This document shows positions 1-9,938 of a stretch of DNA of 64,000 nucleotides, in pieces. The notes below the pieces were generated by a model. That model was not told where the DNA came from. It was given only the letters and a program-made list of their open reading frames with translations, and ran no database searches. This DNA is from Myxococcales bacterium (GTDB lineage Bacteria; Myxococcota_A; Polyangia; Haliangiales; Haliangiaceae). The DNA lies in assembly GCA_016717005.1 (NCBI GenBank), contig JADJUF010000037.1, positions 1,116,001 to 1,180,000 on the forward strand, read 5' to 3'. The position numbers and the translations under genes are program-made. How positions within the stretch are numbered: the stretch's first letter is position 1; each line of letters begins with the position of its first letter.

Positions 1-853
1 GGGCCTCGCGCTGGTTGGCGAGCAGCGCCGCCTCGTGGGCGCGGGTCAGCGCGTGCTCGAGGGTCGACCGGGCCAGCCGCGCCATCCACAGCGCGACCAG
101 CAGCACGACCGGCACCATCGCGGTGAACATCACGCGGCCGGCGGCGGTGCCGCTGGTCGCGGTCAGCGCGCCGTGATCGACGAGCACGCCGGTCAAGGTC
201 AGGACGGCGACCGCGAGGTAGCCGGTGATCGCGACCAGCGGCGCGATCAGCGCGCCCAGGCGATCGCGGCCGAGGCCGAAGAAGCTGATGCCGAGCGTGA
301 CGACCAGCGGCGTCGGCGAGAACGGCCCCAGGAAGTGGATGATCTCGATCGACCCGAGCGCGGTGGCGAACGCGTAGACCCGGAAGACCGTCGGCGTGTA
401 GCGCAGCGGGCGGCGGCACCGATAGATCACCCACAGCGACAGCGCCGACAGCCCGGCCACGGTCGCGACGAACGGCGCCTTGGCGGCGACGTCGCCCGGC
501 AAGGTCGGCGTGAACGCCAGCGTCGACGCGGCCATCACCAGCAGCATCGCGGCCCAGCCTCGGGCCCGGGCGACCTCCTCGCCGTGCAGGACGGCCGCGA
601 CGTCGTCCTGGAGCGCGGCGGTCGACGGCGTCGACGGCGCGTCGGGCAGCGGCGCCGCCTCGGGCGCCACGTCGGGCACCACCCCGGGCGCCGGGGGCGC
701 GGCCCTGCGCGCGACCGGCCGGCGCGCGTCGACGGTCGGCAGGCTCAGGCGGTCGAGATCGGCGCCGGGCGCCTGGGCCAGGGTGTCGAGGTCGTCGAGG
801 TCGTCGCTCGCCGGCGGGTGCGCCTCGGGCTCCGTCGGTGACCGCGCCGCCAT
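1..853 (-). CDS. Multi-pass membrane protein, N-terminal part (runs off the window)
   Basis: An open frame starts at ATG 853 and runs without a stop to base 1; 284 residues are visible and the C-terminus lies outside the window. The first ~90 residues are acidic and proline-rich, probably cytoplasmic. About six hydrophobic segments follow between residues ~98 and ~265. The last visible residues (SALARSTLEH-like, rich in Ala, Glu and Arg) look like the start of an amphipathic helix leaving the membrane. This resembles the sensor half of a membrane-bound signalling protein (histidine kinase, cyclase or Ser/Thr kinase), but the output domain is not visible, so this is inference. It is the last gene of a minus-strand run from the kinase at 5182. 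No clear ribosome-binding site is seen before the ATG. Confidence 0.7.
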   Translation of the reverse strand, partial: MAARSPTEPEAHPPASDDLDDLDTLAQAPGADLDRLSLPTVDARRPVARRAAPPAPGVVPDVAPEAAPLPDAPSTPSTAALQDDVAAVLHGEEVARARGWAAMLLVMAASTLAFTPTLPGDVAAKAPFVATVAGLSALSLWVIYRCRRPLRYTPTVFRVYAFATALGSIEIIHFLGPFSPTPLVVTLGISFFGLGRDRLGALIAPLVAITGYLAVAVLTLTGVLVDHGALTATSGTAAGRVMFTAMVPVVLLVALWMARLARSTLEHALTRAHEAALLANQREA

Positions 854-885
854 GTCGACGATCAGGGCCCGGACCGGCGACGGAG

Positions 886-1122
886 TCAAGGCGCGGATGG
901 CGTGGCGCGCGCCGCGAGCCGGGCCCAGATCGGCGCGGCGGGGAAGTCGCTGTCGGCGCGGATCGCGGCGCGCGCGGCGGGCGCGGCCGCGCGCGTGGCC
1001 TCGGCCGCGCGCAGCGCCCAGTAGACCTCGCGGCCGTAGCCCGAGGCGAGGCCGCGCTGCCGGTCGCGGCGCGCGCGGCGGGCGCGGCCGCGCGCGCCGC
1101 GGTGCCGGGCGCGGGACCTCAC
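886..1122 (-). CDS. Possible small Arg/Ala-rich protein
   Basis: A 78-codon frame begins at GTG 1122. The GTG overlaps the TGA of the upstream lipoprotein gene (GTGA), as in translationally coupled genes. The N-terminal third is very arginine-rich. The rest contains an alanine-rich stretch and ends with a WARLAARATPSAP-like tail. The DNA includes a near-identical 33-bp direct repeat (963-995 and 1064-1096), so part of the frame may be duplicated low-complexity sequence. No family is recognised. It could equally be non-coding spacer between the lipoprotein gene and the membrane protein at 853. Confidence 0.25.
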   Translation of the reverse strand: MRSRARHRGARGRARRARRDRQRGLASGYGREVYWALRAAEATRAAAPAARAAIRADSDFPAAPIWARLAARATPSAP

Positions 1123-2663
1123 GGCGCGACGGGGTAGATGATCCGCGCGCGCACGGCGCTGGCGTCGCGGTCGGGCGCGGTCGCGCTGCCGTCGCTCCAG
1201 GTCACCGCGACCGAGCGATCGGGCAGCCAGCCGATCGACGGCTCCTCCTGATCGCCGACGGTGGTCGTGTTGACCGGCAGCGCGTCGGTGAGCGGCGCCA
1301 GGTTGGCGTCGTAGTGGCGGAACCACACGCCGCAGCCGTCGCCGTCGGACGCGGTCGTGCACGCCGACCAGCCGACGCCGACGTCGGCGCCTGCGATCGC
1401 CAGCGCCGGCGGCCCGGTCTCGACGTCGTCGGTGACGATCACCGGCGTCCCGACCCCGGCCCCGGCGGCGGTGTAGCGGCGCAGGATCAGCTGGCTGCTG
1501 CTGGCGGTCGCGTGGCGGTACAGCAGCACCGCGTCGCCGGCCAGGGTCGCGAGCTGCGGCGCGTTGACGACGTCGCCGGTGTGCATCGCCAGGAGCAGAT
1601 CGGTGCCGCCGGTCGGCGTGCCGCCGACGCCGTAGAAGCGCCCGCGGAGGCTGGCGCCGTCGCGCCACGCGAACGCCAGCGCCGAGCCGGTGCCGAGCGC
1701 GACCACCGCCGGGGTCTCGTCGGTGGTCCGGATCGTCGTCGACACGACGAACGCGTCGGTGGTGTTGGTGACCGGGTTGTTCACGGGCAGCCCGTTGGCG
1801 CCCAGGACGCGGGCCTTGACCACGGTCTGGCCCGCGGTCATCCCGTCGTCGGTCCACGCCACCACGAACCGGCCGTCGGGGAGCGCCGCGACCGCCGGGG
1901 TGCCGGGCGAGGTCATCGTGGTGATCGCGGTCTCGGTGCCGGTGACGTGATCGCCGTCGGCGCTGAGCACGACCGCGTACAGCTCGCCGAAGGTGGTCCA
2001 CGCCGCGACCGTGTTGCCGGTGCGGTCGCTCGCGAGCGACGGCTCGTAGCCGGTCTCGCCGTCGGTCTGGTTGATGTTGAACTGGCCGTCGCCGGCGGCG
2101 ATCACCGAGTCGACCGGCACGCCGGTCGGCGCGAACCGCCGCCCGAAGACGTCGCAGCGTCCGACGATCTGGCAGGTGTCCGACCAGCCGATCGTGAACA
2201 CGCCGTCGGGCGCGACGCTGAGCTGGCGGCCGCCGCCGTCGATCCGGAACGCCAGGTCCTGGCTGCCGACGTAGGTCGTGTTGACGACGAAGTCGTTGGC
2301 CTCGAGCATGACGTCGGCGTCGACGCGGGCGTCGCCGATCGGGATGACCGCCCCGCCGACGCCGCGGGCCAGGCCGGCGCCGTCCTCGGCGACCACGTCG
2401 ATCGTCAGGTCGCCGGTGCGCCCCGGGGTCTGGACGCTGAACGACAGCGGGAACGAGCGGCCCGACACCGCGAAGCTCTCGGTCTGGGTCGAGCTGGCGT
2501 TGGCGAGCACGACCGAGAGCTGGGTGACGCCGGTGACCGCCGGGCGCGCCTGCAGGTGCACGACCACGATCTGCTCGTCCCCGCCGCACGCGCACAGGAG
2601 CGCGGCGGCCACGACCGCGGTCGGGCCCGACGAGGAGCGCAGGAGCGAGCGTGCGAGGGACAC
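1119..2663 (-). CDS. Lipoprotein with repeated beta-strand units
   Basis: 514 residues from GTG 2663. The N-terminus is a lipoprotein signal peptide: arginines, a hydrophobic run, then a cysteine after LLCA, followed by GGDE. After a domain of ~150 residues come repeated short units of the type 'DGRFVVAWTDD', 'ALAFAWRDG', 'NTVAAWTT' and 'SVAVTWSDG' spaced ~60-70 residues apart. Such recurring AW/TW strands suggest a beta-propeller-like fold. Predicted to sit at the outer membrane or in the periplasm. It starts 15 bp after the TPR gene and is probably co-transcribed with it and the kinase. No specific family is recognised; ligand and role are unknown. Confidence 0.75.
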   Translation of the reverse strand: MSLARSLLRSSSGPTAVVAAALLCACGGDEQIVVVHLQARPAVTGVTQLSVVLANASSTQTESFAVSGRSFPLSFSVQTPGRTGDLTIDVVAEDGAGLARGVGGAVIPIGDARVDADVMLEANDFVVNTTYVGSQDLAFRIDGGGRQLSVAPDGVFTIGWSDTCQIVGRCDVFGRRFAPTGVPVDSVIAAGDGQFNINQTDGETGYEPSLASDRTGNTVAAWTTFGELYAVVLSADGDHVTGTETAITTMTSPGTPAVAALPDGRFVVAWTDDGMTAGQTVVKARVLGANGLPVNNPVTNTTDAFVVSTTIRTTDETPAVVALGTGSALAFAWRDGASLRGRFYGVGGTPTGGTDLLLAMHTGDVVNAPQLATLAGDAVLLYRHATASSSQLILRRYTAAGAGVGTPVIVTDDVETGPPALAIAGADVGVGWSACTTASDGDGCGVWFRHYDANLAPLTDALPVNTTTVGDQEEPSIGWLPDRSVAVTWSDGSATAPDRDASAVRARIIYPVAP

Positions 2664-2678
2664 GATAGACGAGGCCAG

Positions 2679-3253
2679 CTAGTCGAACACGACGTTGCCG
2701 AGATCGGTCGACGGGACGCCGTCGTCCCGCAGGAGGAAGTAGCCGCCGGCGGAGGCGCCGGCGACGGCGGCGATGCCGCCCCAGAACCACCAGCGAGTGT
2801 AGATCGGTTTGTCGGGCGGGTGCTCGGCCCGCTGCCGGGCCAGCTCGCGCTCGCGCTCACGGTCGAGCACCGCCTGCCGCTCGCGCTCGCGGGTCTCGGC
2901 GTCGGCCTGCTTGGCCTCGAGGTCGTCGATCAGCTTCTCGACGGCCTCGCGGTTGTCGGCGTCGGGCACCTCGCGCAGGTACTTGCGGAACGAGAAGATG
3001 GCCTGGTCGTAGTGGTCGAGGTTGCGGTGGGCCTGGCCGATGTTGAACAGCAGCTTCGGCAGCGGCTTGGCCTCGTACGCGGCCTCGAACTCGACCAGCG
3101 CCTGGTCGAACTTGCCGAGCGCGAACAGCTTGTCGCCCTTGGCGTAGTGCTTCTTGGCCGAGCGCGTGGCCTCGTCCTCGGCGCGGGCGCGGCCTGGTCC
3201 GGCGACCAGCGCCACGAGCGCGATCAGGCCCAGGACGAGCGCGCGGCCCCGCA

Positions 3254-3254
<1 letters not shown>
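2679..3254 (-). CDS. Membrane-anchored TPR protein
   Basis: 191 residues from ATG 3254. An N-terminal signal or anchor segment (residues ~4-24) is followed by TPR-like helices (residues ~30-95, including KHYAKGDKLFALGKFDQALV and LFNIGQAHRNLDHYDQAI). Then comes a highly charged coiled coil rich in RERER/QAEL (residues ~105-145) and a C-terminal hydrophobic segment preceded by WWFWGG (residues ~155-175). The start codon shares one base with the kinase stop codon (TGATG), so the two are translationally coupled. Such small TPR proteins next to Hanks kinases in myxobacteria usually act as scaffolds, but the partner here is inference. Confidence 0.85.
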
Positions 3255-5182
<1,928 letters not shown>

Positions 5183-5221
5183 GCAGGGTCGAGTGCGACG
5201 TGCGCACCTGGCCTCACCCGT

Positions 5222-5227
5222 ATTCTA
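5222..5227 (-). promoter_or_regulatory. Possible -10 element of the kinase gene
   Basis: On the minus strand the hexamer TAGAAT lies about 40 nt upstream of ATG 5182, giving a leader of roughly 33 nt. It stands out in an otherwise GC-rich stretch. No matching -35 is visible, so the call is weak. Confidence 0.3.
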
Positions 5228-5261
5228 CGGGTGCCCATCGGCCGGGGCAACGGCTAGTTAC

Positions 5262-5437
5262 GGCCTGGGAATGGTCAAGGTGGTCGATGATCGTGGTCGA
5301 GGCGCCCCGATGGCAAGGCGCCGGCGAGGACCGGAAGGGCGCGTCCTCGTCGGACGTAACCTGAGGACCGGAGCCGGCAACGCCGCCAGCGGGGTTGCAT
5401 CGGCCGCGAGCACGATCGACTTGACCATTCCCAGGCC
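5262..5437. repeat. 18-bp perfect inverted repeat framing a 140-bp spacer
   Basis: GGCCTGGGAATGGTCAAG at 5262-5279 recurs as its exact reverse complement at 5420-5437. Similarity continues imperfectly inward (GTCGATGATCGTGG against its complement). The right arm ends two bases before the TAA of the HEAT-like gene. The block fills the gap between the kinase promoter region and that gene. It could be a small MITE-like element or a large hairpin terminator; no coding capacity is seen inside. Confidence 0.7.
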
Positions 5438-5438
5438 C

Positions 5439-6020
5439 TTACGGGCCACCGGTGATGCAGAGGGGGTCGATGAGCCCGAGCGCGGTCTGGAGCGCCGCCT
5501 TGACCTGGGCGTTGGTCTCGTGGGTGTTCTGGCCGCGGAGGTACTGGCACGCGGCGGCCGAGCTGGTCTCGGCCAGGGCCAGGGCCGCGGCGGCGCGGAC
5601 GTCGAGCAGCTCGTTGCCCAGCGCGCTGGCCAGGACCTCGACCTCGGCGGCGCCGCCGTTGTCGCCGAGGCCCTCGACGGCCGCGAGCAGGTACATGCGC
5701 GCCATCGGGTCGTCGGAGTCGCGGTAGGCGACGATGGCGTTGGCCAGCGCCGCGCGCGCGAGGTCGGAGTCGAACTGCCCGAGCGCGCGGTAGGCCCGGA
5801 CCCGCATGCCCGGCGACACGTCGGGGTTGGTCTGGCTCGTGGCCAGCAAGACCAGGCCGGTGAGGTCGCCGCCGAGCGCGGTGTCGAGCGTGGCGCGGCT
5901 CGGCAGGTAGTCGAAGCCCGAGAGCATCTGCTCGACGCGGGTCCGCGCCAGCACGTTGCTGCGCGCGGCCGGCGCGGTGACCAGCAGCGCCAGCGCCGCC
6001 AGGGCGAGGTGGCGGCTCAT
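5439..6020 (-). CDS. Secreted HEAT-repeat-like protein
   Basis: 193 residues from ATG 6020, which overlaps the TGA of the upstream gene (ATGA). A signal peptide (LALAALALLVTAPAARS) is followed by all-helical repeats rich in Ala/Leu with the HEAT-type pattern 'MRVRAYRALGQFDSDLARAAL' and 'LLDVRAAAALALAE'. The protein ends in CITGGP. Two cysteines near the C-terminus could form a disulfide. Probably periplasmic and co-expressed with the preceding lipoprotein. HEAT-like periplasmic proteins usually act as binding scaffolds; no specific function can be given. Confidence 0.8.
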   Translation of the reverse strand: MSRHLALAALALLVTAPAARSNVLARTRVEQMLSGFDYLPSRATLDTALGGDLTGLVLLATSQTNPDVSPGMRVRAYRALGQFDSDLARAALANAIVAYRDSDDPMARMYLLAAVEGLGDNGGAAEVEVLASALGNELLDVRAAAALALAETSSAAACQYLRGQNTHETNAQVKAALQTALGLIDPLCITGGP

Positions 6021-7561
6021 CGCAGCACCGGGCTCCGGCGGAGGATCTCGCGCTGCTCGAGCGACAGCACGGTGCCGCCGTCCTCGCCCCAGTACATCAG
6101 GTTCTCGTCGGAGGTCGGGCTGTCGACCAGCGGATCGACGGCGCCCTCGGGCTCGGGCTCGCGGTTGCGGTACAGGCCCATGTGGCGCGCGAGCGCGTGG
6201 GCGGTGATCCGCGCGAGGTGCTCCCAGTCGGGGTTGTTGCACAGCGCCGTCGCGGCGACCGCGATCCCCGACGCCCGGGTCGCGGGCAGCGGCGCGCCCG
6301 GCGTGCCGCCGACGGTGGCCTCGAGCCCGGCCGGCGACAGGGTGCGGACGAAGAACACCGAGACGCCGGTGGGGTACGAGGACGTCGCGAACAGCTCGCC
6401 GGCGCGGCGCTCGACCAGCCCGGCCAGCTCGATCGGGGCGTTGGTCGGCTCGTAGGTGATCGCGCCGATCGTGATGTTGGCGGGGGCGAAGATCTCGCGC
6501 AGCTGGGCGAGGTAGACGTTCTGGAAGTCGGGATCGGTCGGCGCGTGGTCGGCGTCGAGCACTTGCTCGGCGCTCAGGCACGGGTGATCGGTCAGATCCG
6601 CGAAGTGGAAGTGCAGGTCGAGGGTGGCTCCGCGGCCGAGCTTCTCGACGATCCGGACCCGGCGACCGTCGAGCGAGACCGGCCCGACGTCGGCCGAGCT
6701 GGTCACGTCGATGGTGTAGACGCCCGCCTGGAGCGGGACCGCGGTCGTCGATGGGATCTGCAGGACCGCGACGCCGGGCAGCGGCTTGTGGCGCAGCGCG
6801 GCGGCGAAGTACTGCTCCTCGGTGGTCGGGCTGGTGAAGACCAGCGCGTTGTCGGGATCGATGACCTTGGTGACGCCGATCCGGTCGGTCGGCAGCGCGG
6901 CCTCGGCGACGACCACCATCGACGTCGCGGTGCGGACGATCGGGATGACGATCGACTGGGTCGCCAGCGGCTTGAGCGGCACGTCGAAGGTGAGGGTGGC
7001 CCCGCTGGGCAGGCACCCGAGGTAGCTGCCGCGGAACGTGCTGGCGTCGGCCGACACGCGCGGGATGCCGGTGCACAGGAACCCGCGCAGGCACTGGTTG
7101 TCGTCGATGCACAGCTCGGTGCACCGCCCGAGGGCGCAGGTGCCGATCCGACAGTCGTCGTCGGCCACGCAGCGCTCGCCGATGATCGCGCCCGAGGTCG
7201 GCTCGGGCTGGCAGGTGCCGCCGTTGGCGACGAAGGCGTCGACCGGCAGGCGGCAGGTCTGGGCCGGCCCGCAGGCGGCCTCGCTGGCGCAGTAGGCGCC
7301 GATCTCACTCTCGACGAGGCGGCATGCGCGATCCTCGCAGACGCGCCCGTCGCCGCAATCGATGTTGGCGAGGCAGCTTGGGCGACAGATGTGATCAAGG
7401 CACTGTAGACGTTCCTGGCAATCGGCTACCGTCGCACAGCTCTCGCCCACGGCCGCGCCGCCCCCGCCGCAGCCCAGCGACGCCACCACGCACATGACGA
7501 CCCACCCGATCCACCAAGGCGGACCCGCAGGCGGACGGCGAAAGGTGGGGGCAGGAGCCAT
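6017..7561 (-). CDS. Lipoprotein with Cys-rich N-terminal region and degenerate metzincin-like domain
   Basis: 514 residues from ATG 7561. A further in-frame ATG at 7642 would overlap the divergent gene and lies before the signal peptide, so it is rejected. The lipobox VVASLGC puts the lipidated cysteine at residue 31. A cysteine-rich region (~40-195) contains repeated 'C..xDCxxGxxC' units like those of myxobacterial surface proteins. The C-terminal half resembles zinc metalloproteases of the metzincin type (a 'LMYW' turn and a C-terminal 'LSLEQREILRRSP' as in that family). The expected HExxHxxGL is HALARHMGL at residues 455-463, so the catalytic Glu and the second zinc His are missing. It is therefore probably not an active protease. 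Confidence 0.8.
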   Translation of the reverse strand: MAPAPTFRRPPAGPPWWIGWVVMCVVASLGCGGGGAAVGESCATVADCQERLQCLDHICRPSCLANIDCGDGRVCEDRACRLVESEIGAYCASEAACGPAQTCRLPVDAFVANGGTCQPEPTSGAIIGERCVADDDCRIGTCALGRCTELCIDDNQCLRGFLCTGIPRVSADASTFRGSYLGCLPSGATLTFDVPLKPLATQSIVIPIVRTATSMVVVAEAALPTDRIGVTKVIDPDNALVFTSPTTEEQYFAAALRHKPLPGVAVLQIPSTTAVPLQAGVYTIDVTSSADVGPVSLDGRRVRIVEKLGRGATLDLHFHFADLTDHPCLSAEQVLDADHAPTDPDFQNVYLAQLREIFAPANITIGAITYEPTNAPIELAGLVERRAGELFATSSYPTGVSVFFVRTLSPAGLEATVGGTPGAPLPATRASGIAVAATALCNNPDWEHLARITAHALARHMGLYRNREPEPEGAVDPLVDSPTSDENLMYWGEDGGTVLSLEQREILRRSPVLR

Positions 7562-7601
7562 GTTTGGTGGGCGGCGCCACCGCGGGCGCTCACGACACCT
7601 A

Positions 7602-7607
7602 TATAAT
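7602..7607 (+). promoter_or_regulatory. Consensus -10 element TATAAT, divergent promoter region
   Basis: A perfect TATAAT lies 24 bp before ATG 7631, with GGAGG (7621-7625) between them. The AT island ATATAAT (7601-7607) is nearly palindromic and is the only AT-rich stretch between the two divergent genes. It may also serve as the -10 of the minus-strand lipoprotein gene starting at 7561. No good -35 is visible. Confidence 0.6.
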
Positions 7608-7630
7608 GCCAGCGCTTGCCGGAGGACACC

Positions 7631-8368
7631 ATGCGAGTTCATCTAGCCCGACGTTTCGTGACCGCCGCCGCGGCGACGCTGGCGCTCTGCACCGGCGTCG
7701 TCGCCGCGCACGCCCAGGCGGCGCTCGATGACGATGACGGCGGATCGCCGACGACGGCGACGACGGCGACGCCGCTCGCCGAGAAGACCAACATCGGCGT
7801 CGGCTTCCGCCTGCGGAACGTCCGCATCCCCAAGGGCCTGCTCGAGATCTTCGTCCAGCGCGCGCCGGGCGGCTCGTCGGACGTCGGCTTCGGGCTCGAG
7901 GTGTCGCGGCGCCGCGGCCAGTTCGAGGTCCAGCTCGGCCTCGAGTACGAGAAGATCACCGTCGACACCGGCATCTGGATGGAGAACGGCGACTCGATCC
8001 CGATGGACGAGGTCGACTACGTCCAGTTCGACAACTTCGGCTGGGTGACCGCCGAGCTGTCGTTCCTCTATCACACCGAGATCATCCCGCAGCTGTCGGT
8101 GCGCTACGGCGGCGGCGCCGGCATCGGCGTGCTGACCGGCGACGTGCTGCGCACCGACTACCGGTGCGTCGACACCAACCCCGACAACTGCGCCGAGAGC
8201 CCCACCGCGACCAACATCAAGGCACCCTACGATCTGCCGCCCGTGATGCTGGTCGTCAACGCCATCGTCGGCGTCCAGATCCGCCCCACCGAAGAGATCT
8301 TCATCAACGTCGAGGGCGGCCTCCGCACGCTCCCGTTCTTCGGCATCACCGCCGGCTACTACTTCTGA
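7631..8368 (+). CDS. Outer-membrane beta-barrel-type protein
   Basis: 245 residues from ATG 7631, chosen because GGAGG sits 5 bp upstream; an in-frame ATG at 7616 lies before that site. A signal peptide (residues 1-29, ending AHAQA) is followed by an acidic stretch. The rest alternates polar and hydrophobic residues with strand-like segments such as VGFGLEVSRRRGQFEVQLGLEYE, ending in ITAGYYF. The aromatic C-terminal residue is typical of outer-membrane barrels. Two cysteines fall in one loop (YRCVDTNPDNC). No named family is recognised. The stop codon lies exactly at the left edge of the repeat element that follows. Confidence 0.75.
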   Translation: MRVHLARRFVTAAAATLALCTGVVAAHAQAALDDDDGGSPTTATTATPLAEKTNIGVGFRLRNVRIPKGLLEIFVQRAPGGSSDVGFGLEVSRRRGQFEVQLGLEYEKITVDTGIWMENGDSIPMDEVDYVQFDNFGWVTAELSFLYHTEIIPQLSVRYGGGAGIGVLTGDVLRTDYRCVDTNPDNCAESPTATNIKAPYDLPPVMLVVNAIVGVQIRPTEEIFINVEGGLRTLPFFGITAGYYF

Positions 8369-8677
8369 TCTTGGGGACAGGCTCCTGGGTCCCAGGTGCC
8401 TGTGATCGTTAGGGAATTCTGCGCTACCGCGTCAGATTTCTCCGAACCGGGCTCAGATCCTGGATTCGTCATCAATTCTGGTGGCTTGAGCATGGCATCG
8501 GGCAGGGCGATCTTGGGGACAGGCTCCCTTCAATTTCGGCGATCTTGGGGACAGGCTCCTGGGTCCCAGGTGCCTGTGATCGTTAGGGAATTCTGCGCTA
8601 CCGCGTCAGATTTCTCCGAACCGGGCTCAGATCCTGGATTCGTCATCAATTCTGGTGGCTTGAGCATGGGATCGGGC
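8367..8677. repeat. 137-bp direct repeat, two copies
   Basis: 8367-8503 and 8541-8677 match except at one position (8496 C, 8670 G), offset 174 bp. Each starts GATCTTGGGGACAGGCTCC; a third partial head copy is at 8509-8528. The very high identity points to a recent duplication. Confidence 0.92.
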
Positions 8678-8971
8678 GGAGCGACCGGTGGGCAGTCTCG
8701 GAGCGACCGAGGCGGCATTCCGAATCACGCTCAACGCGGTGGCCCCGAAAACGCTAGCGATCACAGTGGCTTGAAGGGGTAGAGCCTGTCCCTTCTTGGC
8801 GGGGCAATCTCCAAGCGACCGAGGCGGTATTCCGAATCAGGCTCAACGCGGTAGCCCAAAAACGCTAGCGATCACAGCGACTTAAGGGGGTAGATCCTGT
8901 CCCCTTTTCGGCCGCGGTAGGTCAAAATAGACCATCAATTCTAATGAGTTGAGACCCAGGAGCCTGTCCCC
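8367..8971. mobile_element. Non-autonomous REP/RAYT-type repeat element
   Basis: The 600 bp between two convergent genes contain no credible gene. They are framed by a perfect 19-bp inverted repeat, GGGGACAGGCTCCTGGGTC (8373-8391) and its complement (8953-8971). Copies of the core GGGACAGGCTCC point right at 8374, 8516 and 8548. Complementary copies or variants lie at 8782-8792, 8893-8904 and 8959-8970. Inside are a 137-bp direct repeat and two ~90-bp units (8703 and 8815). The stretch CCTGTCCCCTTTTCGGCC at 8896 also occurs in the transposase-bearing element at 56613. Interpreted as a passenger element mobilised by such a transposase. Confidence 0.75.
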
Positions 8972-9651
8972 TAGCAGCGGGTCGGGCGGCCGAGTTCGAC
9001 GTCGAAGGCGTCGGCGATGTCGATGGCGGGGGGCGTGGCGTCGAGGAGCGTGATGCCGATGAGCCGGAGGCCGAGGGTGGGATCGGGGGCGAACAGCAGG
9101 TCGAAGGCGAAGGCGCCGTCGGCGTCGGCGTCGATCGAGCACGTCGCGACAGGGACGCCGTCGGTGGTGGTGAGGCCGCTGTTGTCGCAGGCGAGGTGGT
9201 AGCCGAGCGCGGCGTCGCCGAGCGCAGAGGTGGCGGCCTTGGTCAGGCGGTCGAGGGCGGTCGTCAGCTCGGCGCCGCACCGACGCCCCATCGTCGCGGC
9301 GACGGCCTTGCTGTCGCCGTCGAGCGTACGCAGCTCGACCACGCCAGCGCCGGTGTCGACGACGCGGCGCCACGGCTGGCGCCCGTCGATGAGCGCGGCC
9401 ACGAAGTCCTCGGTCGCGACCTCGGGCAGCTCATCAGGGGCGCCGAGGCCGGTGCGCTTGCCAGCGCGCAGCGCGTCCTCGTCGGGGACGGCGAGCTCGG
9501 GCAGGTCGGCGTCCGGACCGAGGGCGAGCGCGGTGCCGGCGTCACCGCCGGTCGGCGGCGGCGGCGGCGACGTCGCCTTGGACTTGCACGCGGCGGTGGT
9601 GGTGGCGGCGATGAGTGCGGCCGCGACGGCGAGCGACGGTGCGCGGGTCAT
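8971..9651 (-). CDS. Lipoprotein of unknown function
   Basis: 226 residues from ATG 9651. The signal peptide ends TTTAAC, with the lipidated cysteine at residue 22, followed by a KSK and Pro-rich linker and an acidic stretch. The mature domain contains three further cysteines (GRRCGAEL, LACDNSG, VATCSID) and ends in PTRC. No family is recognised. A TACTGT hexamer sits 6 nt upstream of the ATG, suggesting a leaderless mRNA. The TAG stop uses the first base of the neighbouring repeat element, so the gene and the element abut exactly. Confidence 0.8.
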   Translation of the reverse strand: MTRAPSLAVAAALIAATTTAACKSKATSPPPPPTGGDAGTALALGPDADLPELAVPDEDALRAGKRTGLGAPDELPEVATEDFVAALIDGRQPWRRVVDTGAGVVELRTLDGDSKAVAATMGRRCGAELTTALDRLTKAATSALGDAALGYHLACDNSGLTTTDGVPVATCSIDADADGAFAFDLLFAPDPTLGLRLIGITLLDATPPAIDIADAFDVELGRPTRC

Positions 9652-9657
9652 GTCGGA

Positions 9658-9663
9658 ACAGTA
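9658..9663 (-). promoter_or_regulatory. -10-like TACTGT 6 nt before the start codon
   Basis: Minus-strand TACTGT is followed by TCCGAC and ATG 9651. This spacing puts the transcription start at or next to the start codon. No ribosome-binding site is present. Confidence 0.5.
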
Positions 9664-9686
9664 ACGCACGAGCCGAAGGTTCGCGC

Positions 9687-9938
9687 TCCGGCGCAGATCG
9701 CCGGTTGCGCGCCGGTGCTTGGTACGCGCCAGGGGCCGCGCGCCTTCCGAGCCGCGGCTTGGCGCCTCCGGCGCAGATCGCCGGTTGTGCGCCGCGGCTT
9801 GGTACGAGCCAAGGGCCGCGCGGCTTCCCGCGGCTTGGCGCCTCCGGCGCAGATCGCCGGTTGTGCGCCGCGGCTTGGTACGAGCCAAGGGCCGCGCGCC
9901 TTCCGAGCCGCGGCTCAGCGCTTCCGGCGCAGATCGCC
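9687..9938. repeat. Tandem copies of the selB 3' end
   Basis: TCCGGCGCAGATCGCC occurs at 9687, 9767, 9843 and 9923 (spacing 80, 76, 80). The last copy is the true 3' end of selB (codons for GDLRRKR and stop). The others lie downstream of selB, embedded in a longer unit containing CGCGGCTTGGTACGAGCCAAGGG. They fill the gap between selB and the lipoprotein gene and no longer encode protein. Confidence 0.9.

Noticed and set aside
8396..8782. Open frame of 128 codons inside the repeat element
   Set aside because: It encodes the same ~60 residues twice because of the 137-bp direct repeat, has no family resemblance and no ribosome-binding site; it is repeat DNA.
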